Source: Curtobacterium caseinilyticum
Lineage (GTDB): Bacteria; Actinomycetota; Actinomycetes; Actinomycetales; Microbacteriaceae
Direction: 5' to 3'
Assembly: GCF_030363035.1 (NCBI RefSeq)
Contig: NZ_JAUCMN010000004.1
Coordinates: 1-64,000 of the forward strand
Length of the DNA: 64,000 nt
Positions 16,913 to 26,155 of the stretch are shown here, piece after piece. The position numbers and the translations under genes were made by a program. Under the pieces are notes generated by a model. It was not told where the DNA came from and ran no database searches. It was given only the letters and a program-made list of their open reading frames with translations. Each line of letters opens with the position of its first letter. Within the stretch, counting starts at the first letter, position 1.

Positions 16913-18114
16913 CGGCTCACCGCCGCGACGGGCGCGGACCCGCCCGGGAGGCGCGGCTCGGCACCGGTGGGCACGGTCGCCTCGACGACGGTGCCGGTTC
17001 CGGGCGTGGACGTCACCGCGCAGGTCCCACCGGCCAGGGCGAGCCGGTCGCGCAGGCCGCGCAGACCGTGGCCCGCGGTCGGGACGGACGCGTCGAAGCC
17101 GACGCCGTCGTCCTCGACACGGAGACCGACCCGTGCACCGTCCACGTGCAGTGCGACCTGCGCCGCGGTGGCGCGGGCGTGCGCCCGGACGTTCGCCAGG
17201 GCCTCCTGACCGACGCGGAGCAGCACCACCTGCGTGTCGCGGTCGAGCGGGCAGTCGGGTGCGTCGACGATCACGGGGATGCCGGTCTCGCGGGTGAAGC
17301 GTTCGCCCAGGCGGTGGAGTGCCGCGCCGAGGCCGTCGCTCGCGACGCCGGCGGCGCCGGCCGCGACGAGGGTCCGCGAGTCCTCGAGCGCGGTGCGGGC
17401 GGATTCCTCGAGCACGGCGAGGCGGTCCCCGAGGCGGTCGACGCGGTCGGCGGCGAGGTCGCCCCGCGCACGTTCGGTGAGCATGACGATGCCGGCGAGG
17501 TCCTGTGCGACGGTGTCGTGGAGCTCACGAGCGAGCCGTTCGCGCTCGCTCGTGACCCCGGCGGAGCGGTGGGCCTCGGCCAGGGAGTCCTGCGTGGCGC
17601 GGAGCTCGTCGAGCAGGCGCCGTCGTTCCTCGGCGAGGGTGGCCACACGCGTCATCCAGATGCCCATCGCGCACGAGCCGACGACGCTGACGGTCTCGAT
17701 GAGCACCGTGCCCGTCAGCTCCCCGGGGCCGCCGGACACCTGCAGGCCCGCCGCGCTGAGGAGTCCCACGACGCCGGAGAGCAGGACGGCGTTCCGCACC
17801 CGTTCGACCTGGCACCAGACGAGCGGGAAGACGATGCACTGCACGAACGCGGTGGTCGGGGCGACGGCGGGGAGCACGAACGCGACGGCGAGTGCGATCG
17901 GCAGGAACGCCCTCGCCGCCCGCGGGACGTCGTAGCCGCGCCAGCCGTACGCCGCGTACGTCACGGTGAGGACGGCCAGGGCGAGGAACGCCGGCCAGCG
18001 GGTCGGCCACGGGGACCAGCCCACGACGGCGATGACGGCCGTGAGGGCGACGGTCGCCGCGAAGAACGCGTGCAGCCACGCGTTGCGGCTCGCGGTGATC
18101 GGGACGTCGTCCAT
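16909..18114 (-). CDS. Sensor histidine kinase (HisKA_3 type)
   Basis: A 401-aa kinase. About five membrane helices fill residues 13-165 with almost no extracytoplasmic loops, the intramembrane-sensing layout. A short coiled coil leads to the HisKA_3 domain with phosphoacceptor H199 in ARELHDTVAQD, then an ATPase domain with the DDGVGFD and GLRGLRDR motifs. ATG 18114 was chosen because TGAGGAC lies just upstream; earlier in-frame codons overlap the permease region. It pairs with the NarL-type regulator. Kinases of this class beside ABC-2 transporters often respond to cell-envelope stress or antibiotics, which is the working guess here. Confidence 0.93.
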   Translation of the reverse strand: MDDVPITASRNAWLHAFFAATVALTAVIAVVGWSPWPTRWPAFLALAVLTVTYAAYGWRGYDVPRAARAFLPIALAVAFVLPAVAPTTAFVQCIVFPLVWCQVERVRNAVLLSGVVGLLSAAGLQVSGGPGELTGTVLIETVSVVGSCAMGIWMTRVATLAEERRRLLDELRATQDSLAEAHRSAGVTSERERLARELHDTVAQDLAGIVMLTERARGDLAADRVDRLGDRLAVLEESARTALEDSRTLVAAGAAGVASDGLGAALHRLGERFTRETGIPVIVDAPDCPLDRDTQVVLLRVGQEALANVRAHARATAAQVALHVDGARVGLRVEDDGVGFDASVPTAGHGLRGLRDRLALAGGTCAVTSTPGTGTVVEATVPTGAEPRLPGGSAPVAAVSR

Positions 18115-18167
18115 GTCCTCAGCATCCCATCGACCGTGGTCCCAGCGGGGGTTCTCCACAGGCACGG

Positions 18168-18974
18168 TCAGGAGTCCCGACGGTTCCACCGGAACGTGAG
18201 GAGGCAGGCGACCGCGCCGACGACCAGCCATGCTGCCAGGACGAGGGCCCCGAGCCCGAGGTGCCACGTGCCTCCCGGCTCGGCGGACGCGAACGCGTCC
18301 GGCAGGAACACCGAGCGCATGCCCGACGCCATCCAGCGGAGCGGGAAGACCCCGGCGATCGTCTGCAGCCAGTCCGGGAGCTGCGTGAAGGGGAGGTACA
18401 CACCGGAGATGAACTGCAGGACGAGCACGATCGGCACGATGGTGGCCGTGGCGCGGCGGCCCTCGCGGGGGAGCGCCGAGACGGCGATTCCGAGCACGCA
18501 CGCCGTCGCGACGCCGAGCAGCATCAGGCCGGCGAACCGCGCCCACGCGCCGCCGTCGGTCGGCAGGTCGACGCCGAAGACCGTGCTCGCGACCACGAGG
18601 AGCAGGGCGGTCTGCGCGATCGACGTCACGAGGACCATGCCGATCTTGCCGGTGAAGTAGCTCAGGACGGGGAGCGGGGTGCCGCCGAGGCGCTTCAGCG
18701 TACCGTCGCTGCGCTCGCCGGCGATGTCGACGCCCAGCGCCTGGGTGCCGGACAGCAGGAACCCGGTCGCGACCAGGCCGGGCAGGTAGTAGGTGGCGTA
18801 GTCGACGCTGGCGCCGGGCCCGGCCTGGATGTCGGGTGAGCTGCCGAACGCGACCGAGAACAGCGCCAGCATGATGACCGGGAAGAGGAAGGTGAAGAAG
18901 ACGGCGTCGGGGGCCCGGAGGTAGGAGCGGACCTCGTAGCCGATGCGGTGCAGGCCGAGTGTTGCGGCGTTCAT
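18168..18974 (-). CDS. ABC-2 family exporter permease
   Basis: A 268-aa permease with six membrane helices and the ABC-2 fold. The N-terminal cytoplasmic amphipathic segment (YEVRSYLRAPDAVFFTFLF) and the cytoplasmic loop DGTLKRLGGTPL are typical of DrrB-like drug or lipid exporters. ATG 18974 overlaps the ATPase stop as ATGA. The 54-bp gap to the kinase gene supports one transcript for exporter and two-component system. The substrate is unknown. Confidence 0.93.
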   Translation of the reverse strand: MNAATLGLHRIGYEVRSYLRAPDAVFFTFLFPVIMLALFSVAFGSSPDIQAGPGASVDYATYYLPGLVATGFLLSGTQALGVDIAGERSDGTLKRLGGTPLPVLSYFTGKIGMVLVTSIAQTALLLVVASTVFGVDLPTDGGAWARFAGLMLLGVATACVLGIAVSALPREGRRATATIVPIVLVLQFISGVYLPFTQLPDWLQTIAGVFPLRWMASGMRSVFLPDAFASAEPGGTWHLGLGALVLAAWLVVGAVACLLTFRWNRRDS

Positions 18975-19852
18975 GCGGCGTCCTCCGTGACGTGCTGCTG
19001 GGTGTGCTGCGCGCTGTGCTCGGCGATCATCGCCAGGTAGACGTCCTCGAGCGCGGGGCGGATCACCTCGAGGTCGTGCATCGGGTCCGTCGTGCTCCGG
19101 ACGAGTGCGGCCGGGTCGGACGTCCGTCGCTCGTGGACGGCCCCGCCGTCGTCGCGCCACCGGACGACCGGGGTCCGTGCTGCGGCCCCGCCGATCTGGT
19201 CGATGGGGGCGATGTCGATCAGGGTGCCGTCGGCGATGACCGCCGCCCGGTCCGCCAGGTGCGCGGCCTCGTCGAGGTAGTGCGTCGTGAGCAGGATCGT
19301 CGTGCCCCCGCGCTTCACGTCGTCGATGAGCTCCCAGAACTGCCGGCGGGCCTCGGGGTCGAAGCCGGTGGTCGGCTCGTCGAGGAAGAGCACCTCGGGT
19401 CGGCCGATGATCCCGAGCGCGACGTCGACCCGTCGGCGCTGCCCGCCGGAGAGCCGGCTGATGCGGATGTTGCGCTGGGCCTCGAGGCCGGTGGCGGCGA
19501 GGAGCTCGTCGACCGGGCGACTGCGCGGGTACAGGTGGCGGAAGTGCCGCAGCTGCTCGGCGACGGTGACGTTCGGGGATTCCCCGCTGGTCTGCAGGAC
19601 GACACCGATGCGGGCGTTGTGGCTGCGGCTCGTGCGCGCGGGGTCGTGCCCCAGGACCCGGACGTCTCCGCCGGTGCGGGATCGGAAGCCCTCGAGGATC
19701 TCGACCGTGGTGGACTTGCCGGCGCCGTTCGGTCCGAGGAGCGCGAAGGTCTCGCCGGGGTCGATGGTGAAGGACACGTCGTCGACGGCGCGCGTGCCGT
19801 CCGGGTACTGCTTCGTCAGGTGCTCGACGACGATGGCGGGTGTGGTGGACAT
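18971..19852 (-). CDS. ABC exporter ATPase (DrrA-like)
   Basis: A 293-aa ATPase of the drug-export class. Walker A is GPNGAGKST near residue 40, the signature LSGGQRRRVDVALG, Walker B VLFLDEPTTG, and H-loop LTTHYLDEA. The last ~75 residues form the C-terminal regulatory extension found in DrrA-type ATPases. ATG 19852 starts directly before the conserved first strand (AIVVEHLTKQYPDG). It is the first gene of the operon that runs ATPase, permease, kinase, regulator. Confidence 0.94.
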   Translation of the reverse strand: MSTTPAIVVEHLTKQYPDGTRAVDDVSFTIDPGETFALLGPNGAGKSTTVEILEGFRSRTGGDVRVLGHDPARTSRSHNARIGVVLQTSGESPNVTVAEQLRHFRHLYPRSRPVDELLAATGLEAQRNIRISRLSGGQRRRVDVALGIIGRPEVLFLDEPTTGFDPEARRQFWELIDDVKRGGTTILLTTHYLDEAAHLADRAAVIADGTLIDIAPIDQIGGAAARTPVVRWRDDGGAVHERRTSDPAALVRSTTDPMHDLEVIRPALEDVYLAMIAEHSAQHTQQHVTEDAA

Positions 19853-19904
19853 GCGTCCAGCCTCGCGGGAGGCTTCGGGGAGCGGATCGGGGGAGCGGGC
19901 GAAG

Positions 19905-19930
19905 CCGCATCCTCCGATCGGAGGATGCGG
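19905..19930. promoter_or_regulatory. Perfect 26-bp palindrome upstream of the exporter/two-component operon
   Basis: CCGCATCCTCCGA followed immediately by its exact reverse complement, with no spacer. It lies 52 bases upstream of the ATPase start, in the only sizeable gap before the operon. Position and perfect dyad symmetry fit an operator for a dimeric regulator, most simply the NarL-type protein of the same operon. A cruciform or attenuator hairpin is the alternative. Confidence 0.6.
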
Positions 19931-20073
19931 TCCCCCCACAGGGACCGACCCGCGTGACCAGACCCCAGTGAGCCCCAGACCCGCGTGGGCTCCGGACCCG
20001 AGCGGGCGTCGTGTGACGGCGTGCGACGGCGGAGGGGAGACGCGGGGCGGGCTGGCGCGGTGCATCCCGTCCG

Positions 20074-22509
20074 TCAGGTTCCGAGAGCTGCCCGCAGGTA
20101 CGGCGCGGTCCTGCTGTCGGGCGACGCGGCGGCCTCCGCCGGCGTTCCGGTCGCGACCACGCGGCCGCCCTGGTCGCCGCCCGCCGGACCCATGTCGACG
20201 ACGTGGTCGGCCTGGGCGACGACCGACATCACGTGCTCGACCACGACGACGGTGTTGCCCGCGTCGGTGAGTCGCTGGAGCTGCGCGGTGAGGAGCTCGA
20301 CGTCGGCCGGGTGCAGCCCGGTGGTCGGCTCGTCGAGCAGGTAGAGCGTGTGCCCGCTCCGCGCGCGCTGGAGTTCGGTGGCGAGCTTGATGCGCTGCGC
20401 CTCGCCGCCGGACAGCTCCGGCGCGGGCTGCCCGAGCCGCAGGTAGCCGAGGCCGACGCTCCGCAGGGCGTCCAGCGCGCGGGCGGCGGCGGGGAGGTCC
20501 GCCAGGGCCTCCGCAGCATCGTCGACGGTCATGCCGAGGACGTCGGCGATGGTCGCCCCGGCCCGCCGGACCTCGAGCGTCTCGGCGTTGTAGCGGGCGC
20601 CGTGGCACTCGGGGCAGGGTGCCCAGCTGCCGGGCAGGAAGAGGAGTTCGACGGAGACGGAGCCCTCGCCCTGGCACACCTCGCAGCGGCCGCCCTCGAC
20701 GTTGAACGAGAAGCGCCCGGCGGTCCAGCCGCGCTCCCGGGCGTCCTCGGTGGCGGCGAAGGCCTGGCGGACGGCGTCGAACATGCCCGTGTACGTCGCG
20801 AGGTTCGATCGTGGCGTGCGGCCGATCGGCTTCTGGTCGACCTCGACCACCCGGCTGATGAGCGGGTGCGCGGTCGCCACCGCGGGCAGGACCCCGCCGA
20901 CGAGCGAGGACTTGCCGGAGCCGGAGACCCCGGTGACGGCGGTCATCACACCGAGGGGGAGGTCGACGTCGAGGCCGTTGCCGTCCTCACCGCGCAGGTT
21001 GTGCAGCGTCAGGTCTCGGAGCTCGAGCGTGCCGACGGGTTCGCGCTCTTCGTGCTCGACGGGTGAGGTCCGGGGCTGGAGGTACCGCCGCGTCACGCTC
21101 TCGGTCACGTCGGCGAGGCCCTCGGGCGGACCGCTGTAGAGCACTCGTCCGCCGCCGGAACCGGCACCCGGACCGACGTCCACGATCCAGTCCGCCCGCC
21201 GGACGATGTCCATGTCGTGCTCGACGACGAAGACGCTGTTGCCGCTCGCGCGGAGGTCGTCGAGCACCTGGACGAGCGACTCGGCGTCCGCCGGGTGCAG
21301 CCCCGCGCTCGGCTCGTCGAGCACGTACACGACGCCGAACAACCCCGACCGGAGCTGGGTCGCGATGCGGAGGCGCTGCGTCTCGCCGGGGGAGAGCGTC
21401 GGCGTCGCCCGGTCGAGCCCGAGGTAGCCGAGCCCGAGGCCGGTCAGGACCTCGACGCGGGCGAGCAGGTCCGCGGCGATCGACTTCGCCACCTCCGACC
21501 GTTCGCCGGAGGTGACCCTGCTCTGCGCGGGCGACGGGTCGGTCAGCAACGCCGCGGGGCGCAGGACCTCGGCAACCTCGGACAGCGGCAGCGCGTTGAG
21601 GTCGGCGATCGACAGCCCGCCGAACGTCACCGCGAGGGCCGCCCGGGTCAGACCCGAGCCGTGGCACAGCTGGCACGGGCCGGACTCGACGAAGCGCATC
21701 GCCTTGTTCCGCTGCGTCTCGCTCTGCGAGTCGGCGAGCGTGTGCAGCGTGTACTGGCGGGCACTCCAGAACCGTCCCTTGTACGGCTTCGCCACCCGGT
21801 CGCGCTTCGGGTGGACCTCGACGACGGGCTGCTCCTCGGTGAAGAGGAGCCAGTCGCGGTCCTCCTGCGGCAGCTCCCGCCACGGCCGCTCGATGTCGTA
21901 ACCGAGGACCGCCGTCACGTCGCGGAGGTTCTTGCCCTGCCACGCGCCGGGCCATGCGGTGATCGCGCCGTCGCGGATCGACAGCGACGGGTCGTGCACC
22001 GCCGAGGCCTCCGTCACCTCGTGCGCCGTGCCGAGACCGTGGCACCGGGGGCACGCACCAACCGCGGTGTTCGGGGAGAACGAGTCGGAGTACAGCTGCT
22101 CGGCACCCGCGGGGTAGGTGCCGGCGCGGGAGTAGAGCATGCGGACCGAGTTGCTCAGCGTCGTCAGGGTGCCGACGGTCGAGCGGGTGCTCGGGGCACC
22201 GCGACGCTGCTGCAGGGCGACGGCCGGGGGCAGACCCTCGATCGAGTCGACGTGCGGGGTGCTGCCCTGGGCGATGAGGCGTCTGGCGTACGGGGCGACG
22301 GACTCGAGGAAGCGACGCTGCGCCTCGGCGAAGACCGTGCCGAACGCGAGGCTCGACTTGCCGGAGCCCGAGACACCCGTGAAGGCGACGATGCGGTCGC
22401 GGGGAATGTCCGCGTAGACGTCCTGCAGGTTGTGCTCGCGCGCGCCGCGGACGCGGATGAAGCCTTCGGCCGGGATGGTGTGGTCCATGGGGTCGTGCGG
22501 GGCGGGCAT
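20074..22509 (-). CDS. UvrA paralogue (ABC-type, short form)
   Basis: An 811-aa double ABC protein of the UvrA family, clearly shorter than the ~950-aa canonical excinuclease subunit. Both ATPase halves are intact (GVSGSGKSSLAFG near residue 45 and GVSGSGKSSLVGG in the second half), with LSPGETQRLRIA and LSGGEAQRIKLA signatures. Zinc-ligand pairs are seen as CPRCHG, CQLCHG, CEVCQG and CPECHG. The length suggests loss of the UvrB-binding or insertion domain, as in UvrA2/DrrC-type proteins linked to tolerance of DNA-binding drugs. The proximity of a DrrAB-like exporter fits this. The start could be ATG 22509 or ATG 22488. Confidence 0.9.
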   Translation of the reverse strand: MPAPHDPMDHTIPAEGFIRVRGAREHNLQDVYADIPRDRIVAFTGVSGSGKSSLAFGTVFAEAQRRFLESVAPYARRLIAQGSTPHVDSIEGLPPAVALQQRRGAPSTRSTVGTLTTLSNSVRMLYSRAGTYPAGAEQLYSDSFSPNTAVGACPRCHGLGTAHEVTEASAVHDPSLSIRDGAITAWPGAWQGKNLRDVTAVLGYDIERPWRELPQEDRDWLLFTEEQPVVEVHPKRDRVAKPYKGRFWSARQYTLHTLADSQSETQRNKAMRFVESGPCQLCHGSGLTRAALAVTFGGLSIADLNALPLSEVAEVLRPAALLTDPSPAQSRVTSGERSEVAKSIAADLLARVEVLTGLGLGYLGLDRATPTLSPGETQRLRIATQLRSGLFGVVYVLDEPSAGLHPADAESLVQVLDDLRASGNSVFVVEHDMDIVRRADWIVDVGPGAGSGGGRVLYSGPPEGLADVTESVTRRYLQPRTSPVEHEEREPVGTLELRDLTLHNLRGEDGNGLDVDLPLGVMTAVTGVSGSGKSSLVGGVLPAVATAHPLISRVVEVDQKPIGRTPRSNLATYTGMFDAVRQAFAATEDARERGWTAGRFSFNVEGGRCEVCQGEGSVSVELLFLPGSWAPCPECHGARYNAETLEVRRAGATIADVLGMTVDDAAEALADLPAAARALDALRSVGLGYLRLGQPAPELSGGEAQRIKLATELQRARSGHTLYLLDEPTTGLHPADVELLTAQLQRLTDAGNTVVVVEHVMSVVAQADHVVDMGPAGGDQGGRVVATGTPAEAAASPDSRTAPYLRAALGT

Positions 22510-22631
22510 TCGTTCGAGCGTAGGCGCTGCGGCTGGGTGCAGAACGACGGGTCGGAGGAGTCGCGTCGTCCGGTCCTACGCTGGTCCGGTGGTGTCGCTG
22601 CAGCCTGCGATGCCGGAACAGGGGGATCGCC

Positions 22632-23708
22632 GTGCTCGACGCCGTGACTACTGCGTGGGAGTCGTGGTGGTGGCTCTGCCTCGCCTCGGACGCGACCGTC
22701 CTCTGGCTCTTCTGCATGGCTCTGGTGTTCGGGGCGTCGGCCGGGCCGTTGTCGAGCGATGGCGAGCTGACCTCGCTCGAGCGACTTGCGCAGCACGGTG
22801 CGAGGGTCCGTGGGAGCGAGTTCGACCCTCGTCGGAAAGCGGTCAGTGTCGGTGCCGAGACCGCCGCCCTCATCGAGCGGTTCGAACCACGGACGAAGCA
22901 GCTCTGGCGGGTGAACCGAGGAGTGTTCCTGCCTGCTCGCTTCCTCGCGCTGTCCGCCTTCCTGGTCGGAGCGGCCCAGCTCCTCTTCACGCTGCTCGCC
23001 TTCCTCCCGCGGTTCCCGAGCACGTCGTGGGTCTTCATCTCCGTGAGTGTCCTGGCTGTGGACCTGATCTGCGGCATCGCCGTCCTGATGGCCGAACGTC
23101 GACGGTGGCGACGTCGCGCGCCCTTCGAGTTGCTCCTCACGCGCGCGGTGCTGCAAGCGATCCAGACGACCGGGAGCGCACTGACCTGGACCGTGGCGCG
23201 CGACCGGTTGGCCACGATAGAGCAGGTGCTGAACGAGCGCTTCGAGCGGGTCAGAGACCGACCGTTGACAGCTCCCGGTCGTGACCTCGAGTGGCACCGT
23301 CGCGTCAGACCGTGGGCAGAGGGGCTCGCCAAGATCGACCTGCAGCTCCAAGCACCGGACGAACGACCGGCGGACATCCTCAGCGCACAGGTCGAGAACG
23401 TCGTCCGCGCGATCCAGCGTCCAGCACGGCGGACCCGAGACGGCTCCGCAGCCGCTCCTCCAGGAGCGAGCCCGCGACTCGACCCGCAGGCCCGTCTCGC
23501 GTGGACACTCCTGCTCTTCGTCAGCGTCCTGGCGGCCTTCTTCGCCGGGTTGGGCACACTGGAGCTCCTGCTCACCGACCGGAACCAGTTGCCCTCCGCC
23601 GAGGACCTGAGTGCCGCGCTCTCCTTCATCGGGCCGATGGTGACGACACTCGCAGCGATCTTCGGTGGACTCGCGTGGGTGCGGAGACGGCTGGCTGCTC
23701 CTCGGTGA
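22632..23708 (+). CDS. Membrane protein of unknown function
   Basis: A 358-aa protein that I do not recognise. One helix lies near residues 13-35, a pair at about 100-155, and a final pair at about 285-350. A soluble, Arg-rich segment of ~130 residues between them contains ARDRLATIEQVLNERFERV. The GTG start follows GGGGGA. Two later membrane genes on the same strand are also unrecognised. No enzymatic motif was seen. Confidence 0.75.
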   Translation: MLDAVTTAWESWWWLCLASDATVLWLFCMALVFGASAGPLSSDGELTSLERLAQHGARVRGSEFDPRRKAVSVGAETAALIERFEPRTKQLWRVNRGVFLPARFLALSAFLVGAAQLLFTLLAFLPRFPSTSWVFISVSVLAVDLICGIAVLMAERRRWRRRAPFELLLTRAVLQAIQTTGSALTWTVARDRLATIEQVLNERFERVRDRPLTAPGRDLEWHRRVRPWAEGLAKIDLQLQAPDERPADILSAQVENVVRAIQRPARRTRDGSAAAPPGASPRLDPQARLAWTLLLFVSVLAAFFAGLGTLELLLTDRNQLPSAEDLSAALSFIGPMVTTLAAIFGGLAWVRRRLAAPR

Positions 23709-23848
23709 CCTGACCGCTGTCGGGTGACGCTCGAGGCCGACGGACGGACGGGTCTCGTCCCGGGACGGCTGGGTGGCGACCGGCGTGGCGGACCGGGGCC
23801 GCGCCTCCCGGCGGTCGGTACTGTGGGACACGGGGATCGGGGGGAACG

Positions 23849-24682
23849 ATGGACGACGACATCGCGTGGGTGCCGCCGAAGCGGCACAACGGCATCGGGT
23901 GGATCGTGGCGAGCGGGCTGCTGCTGCCCGCCGGGTGGGTCGCGTGGTTGCTCGTCGCGCTCGCCGGCTACAGCGGCACCGGTGCCTCACACCAGTCGCT
24001 CGCGGCTCAGACGACGGGGAGTGCCGTCGTGACACTCGTGTGCGCGGGCGTGCCGATCGCTGGAGCGGTGCTGCTGCTCCTGCGGCGGCGACAGGACCGG
24101 TCGGTGACCCTGGTCGGGCCCGTCGGGTGCATCGTGTTCGCGGTCCTCGCGGCCGGGACCCTCGGGTACCCGACTGCGCGCGTGGCGCAGAGCTGGGCGG
24201 CGGAGGAGCACCGGCGAGCACAGCCACTCACGGCGCTCGAGACGAGCCGGACGCAGGCGCAAGCCGAGGCGGATCTGGCGGAGATCGGCGGGCGGGCGGT
24301 GCGCGCACTCGGCGAGGACGTGCGCGCCGGGAAGGCCCAGGTGTACACACGCGACTGCCCGCTGTCGAACCTGCAGCGGGGGACGGAGTACTCGTGGAAC
24401 TGGTCCGTGACCTCCGTGCCCGAGGACGATCCGCGCTCGGATGCAGAGCGCGAGGCCGACGAACTGCCCGCTGCCGAGGTCGCGCGCCGGATGGCGCCGG
24501 TACGCGAGGTGTTCCGCGACGCCGGACTCCGTGACGCGGACCCGTACGGTTGGGACCTCCGCGGCCTCGGCGACGGCTGGTTGACGGAGGCGTACGCCGG
24601 GGTGACGAAGGTCTCGGGCGACGTGTCGCTCGAGACGACCTGCCTGGCTGGCGGGCCGGGCGACGGTATCGACGATGAGTGA
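23849..24682 (+). CDS. Membrane protein of unknown function
   Basis: A 277-aa protein with three predicted membrane helices in the first ~110 residues (around 17-38, 53-73 and 85-105), then a charged extracytoplasmic or cytoplasmic domain with two cysteines (DCPLS and TTCLA). ATG 23849 is preceded by GGGGGGAACG. It overlaps the next gene by eight bases, so the two probably function together. No family recognised. Confidence 0.75.
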   Translation: MDDDIAWVPPKRHNGIGWIVASGLLLPAGWVAWLLVALAGYSGTGASHQSLAAQTTGSAVVTLVCAGVPIAGAVLLLLRRRQDRSVTLVGPVGCIVFAVLAAGTLGYPTARVAQSWAAEEHRRAQPLTALETSRTQAQAEADLAEIGGRAVRALGEDVRAGKAQVYTRDCPLSNLQRGTEYSWNWSVTSVPEDDPRSDAEREADELPAAEVARRMAPVREVFRDAGLRDADPYGWDLRGLGDGWLTEAYAGVTKVSGDVSLETTCLAGGPGDGIDDE

Positions 24683-24980
24683 GTCGTCCACGTCCGGCAA
24701 GCAGCAGCGGCGAGCCCCGGTCGGGGTGTGGGTCGCCCTCGCCGTGGCGGGAGTGTGCGCCGTGTACGAGGTGCTCGCGGGCGCCCTCGTCGAGTGGACC
24801 GGGCTCGGCTTCGTGCCGCTGCTGCTCGTGCCGCCGCTGTACATCGTGGCGATCCTGCTGCTGGTGTGGGTCGGTCAGCAGGGGATCCGCACGGCGAGGA
24901 CGCTGGCGATCGTCGTCGGCATCGTGCTCGCGGTGTCGCTGCCGATCGCGGTGCTCGTGGCGAGGGCGACGTGGGACTGA
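24675..24980 (+). CDS. Small membrane protein of unknown function
   Basis: A 101-aa protein made mostly of two or three membrane helices (about residues 16-38, 45-65 and 74-96) after a polar N-terminus. The start overlaps the end of the preceding membrane-protein gene, so expression is probably coupled. No family recognised. Confidence 0.72.
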   Translation: MSESSTSGKQQRRAPVGVWVALAVAGVCAVYEVLAGALVEWTGLGFVPLLLVPPLYIVAILLLVWVGQQGIRTARTLAIVVGIVLAVSLPIAVLVARATWD

Positions 24981-25046
24981 CCGTGCGTGTTCGCTCCTGC
25001 AACGTCCGCTGAGTCCGTGGATCCGGCCGCGGGTAGACCGGGAAGT

Positions 25047-25979
25047 ATGAAGGTCGTCGGAGTCGAAACGTTCGGAGGGCCCGAAGCCCTCGCCGTCCAC
25101 GAGATCCCGGAGCCGCACGCCGGCGAGGGCACCGTCCGCATCCGGGTGCAGGCGTTCGCGGTCAACCCCACCGACACCGGGGTGCGCGCGGGGCAGCGTG
25201 ATTCGTCGGAGGCGTTGCCGCCCTACGTGCCGGGCATGGACGCAGCCGGGGTGATCGACGAGGTCGGCGACGGCGTCGAGGGCTGGCAGGTCGGCGACCA
25301 GGTGATGGCGATGGCGCTCCCGCTGTCGGAACACGGCGGCGCGTACGTCGAGCACCTCGTCGCGCCGGTCGGGTCCTTCACGAGGATCCCGGCGGGCCTG
25401 TCGATCGAGGAGGCCGCGACCGTGCCGATGAACGGCCTGACCGCGCTGCAGATCCTCGCGCGTGCAGGGCTGTCCGAGGGCGACACCCTCGCCGTCACCG
25501 GAGCCGCCGGCCTGCTCGGGAACTACGTCGTGCAACTCGCGAAGCAGCGGGGCATCACGGTCGTCGCGGACGCAGCGCCGAAGGACGAGGACCTCGTGCG
25601 CTCCCTCGGGCCGGACCACATGGTGCGGCGCGGGGACGGATTCGCGGCAGCCGTGCGCGGGATCGTGCCGGACGGGGTCGACGCGCTCGCCGACGCCGCG
25701 GTGCAGCGGGACGAGGTCGTCGACGCGGTGCGGGACGGCGGGTTCTTCGCCGACGTGCGGGGCTGGGAGGGCAACGGCGCTCGGGGCATCCGGTTCGAGC
25801 GGATCATGGTGTTCTCGGAGTACACGTCGTTCGACCTGCTCGAGGAGCTGCGGCAGGCGGTGGAGGACGGGATCCTCGTGCCGCGGGTCGCCGAGGTGCT
25901 GCCCGCGGAGCGGGCGTCGGAGGCGCACGAGCGGCTCGAGGCGGGCGGAACGCGGGGGCGGTTCGTGCTCACTTGGTGA
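25047..25979 (+). CDS. Zinc-independent NADPH:quinone-oxidoreductase-like protein
   Basis: A 310-aa medium-chain dehydrogenase/reductase of the quinone oxidoreductase subfamily. The N-terminal GroES-like domain has NPTDTGVRAG and the PGMDAAGVIDEVG motif. The Rossmann domain has AVTGAAGLLGNYVVQLAK with the NADPH-binding A-x-x-G-x-x-G pattern. The cysteine and glutamate ligands for zinc are absent. ATG 25047 follows GGGAAGT; an upstream in-frame codon at 24987 gives a non-conserved extension. It should reduce quinones or unsaturated carbonyls in the cytoplasm; the physiological substrate is unknown. Confidence 0.92.
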   Translation: MKVVGVETFGGPEALAVHEIPEPHAGEGTVRIRVQAFAVNPTDTGVRAGQRDSSEALPPYVPGMDAAGVIDEVGDGVEGWQVGDQVMAMALPLSEHGGAYVEHLVAPVGSFTRIPAGLSIEEAATVPMNGLTALQILARAGLSEGDTLAVTGAAGLLGNYVVQLAKQRGITVVADAAPKDEDLVRSLGPDHMVRRGDGFAAAVRGIVPDGVDALADAAVQRDEVVDAVRDGGFFADVRGWEGNGARGIRFERIMVFSEYTSFDLLEELRQAVEDGILVPRVAEVLPAERASEAHERLEAGGTRGRFVLTW

Positions 25980-26006
25980 GTGCGGGTCGCTTCGGCGACC
26001 GGTTCA

Positions 26007-26050
26007 CGGACTGGAGGCGCGGTGTCAGCTGACACCGCGCCTCCAGTCCG
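26007..26050. repeat. Dispersed palindrome, copy B (perfect 44 bp)
   Basis: Arms GGACTGGAGGCGCGGTGT (26008-26025) and its exact reverse complement (26032-26049) flank CAGCTG, with one more pair outside. It starts 28 bases after the oxidoreductase stop and precedes the bacteriocin promoter region. It matches copy C at 16 of 18 arm positions. It could insulate the bacteriocin cluster from upstream transcription. Confidence 0.88.
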
Positions 26051-26155
26051 TATGCCCTTCCGTCCGCTTGATACACCAGGAGCGACGTACTGCGTTCTGG
26101 TTGCTACGGTGGCGCAACCGGCGGGAGACGTCGGTTCGCGGGAGGAGCAACATTG

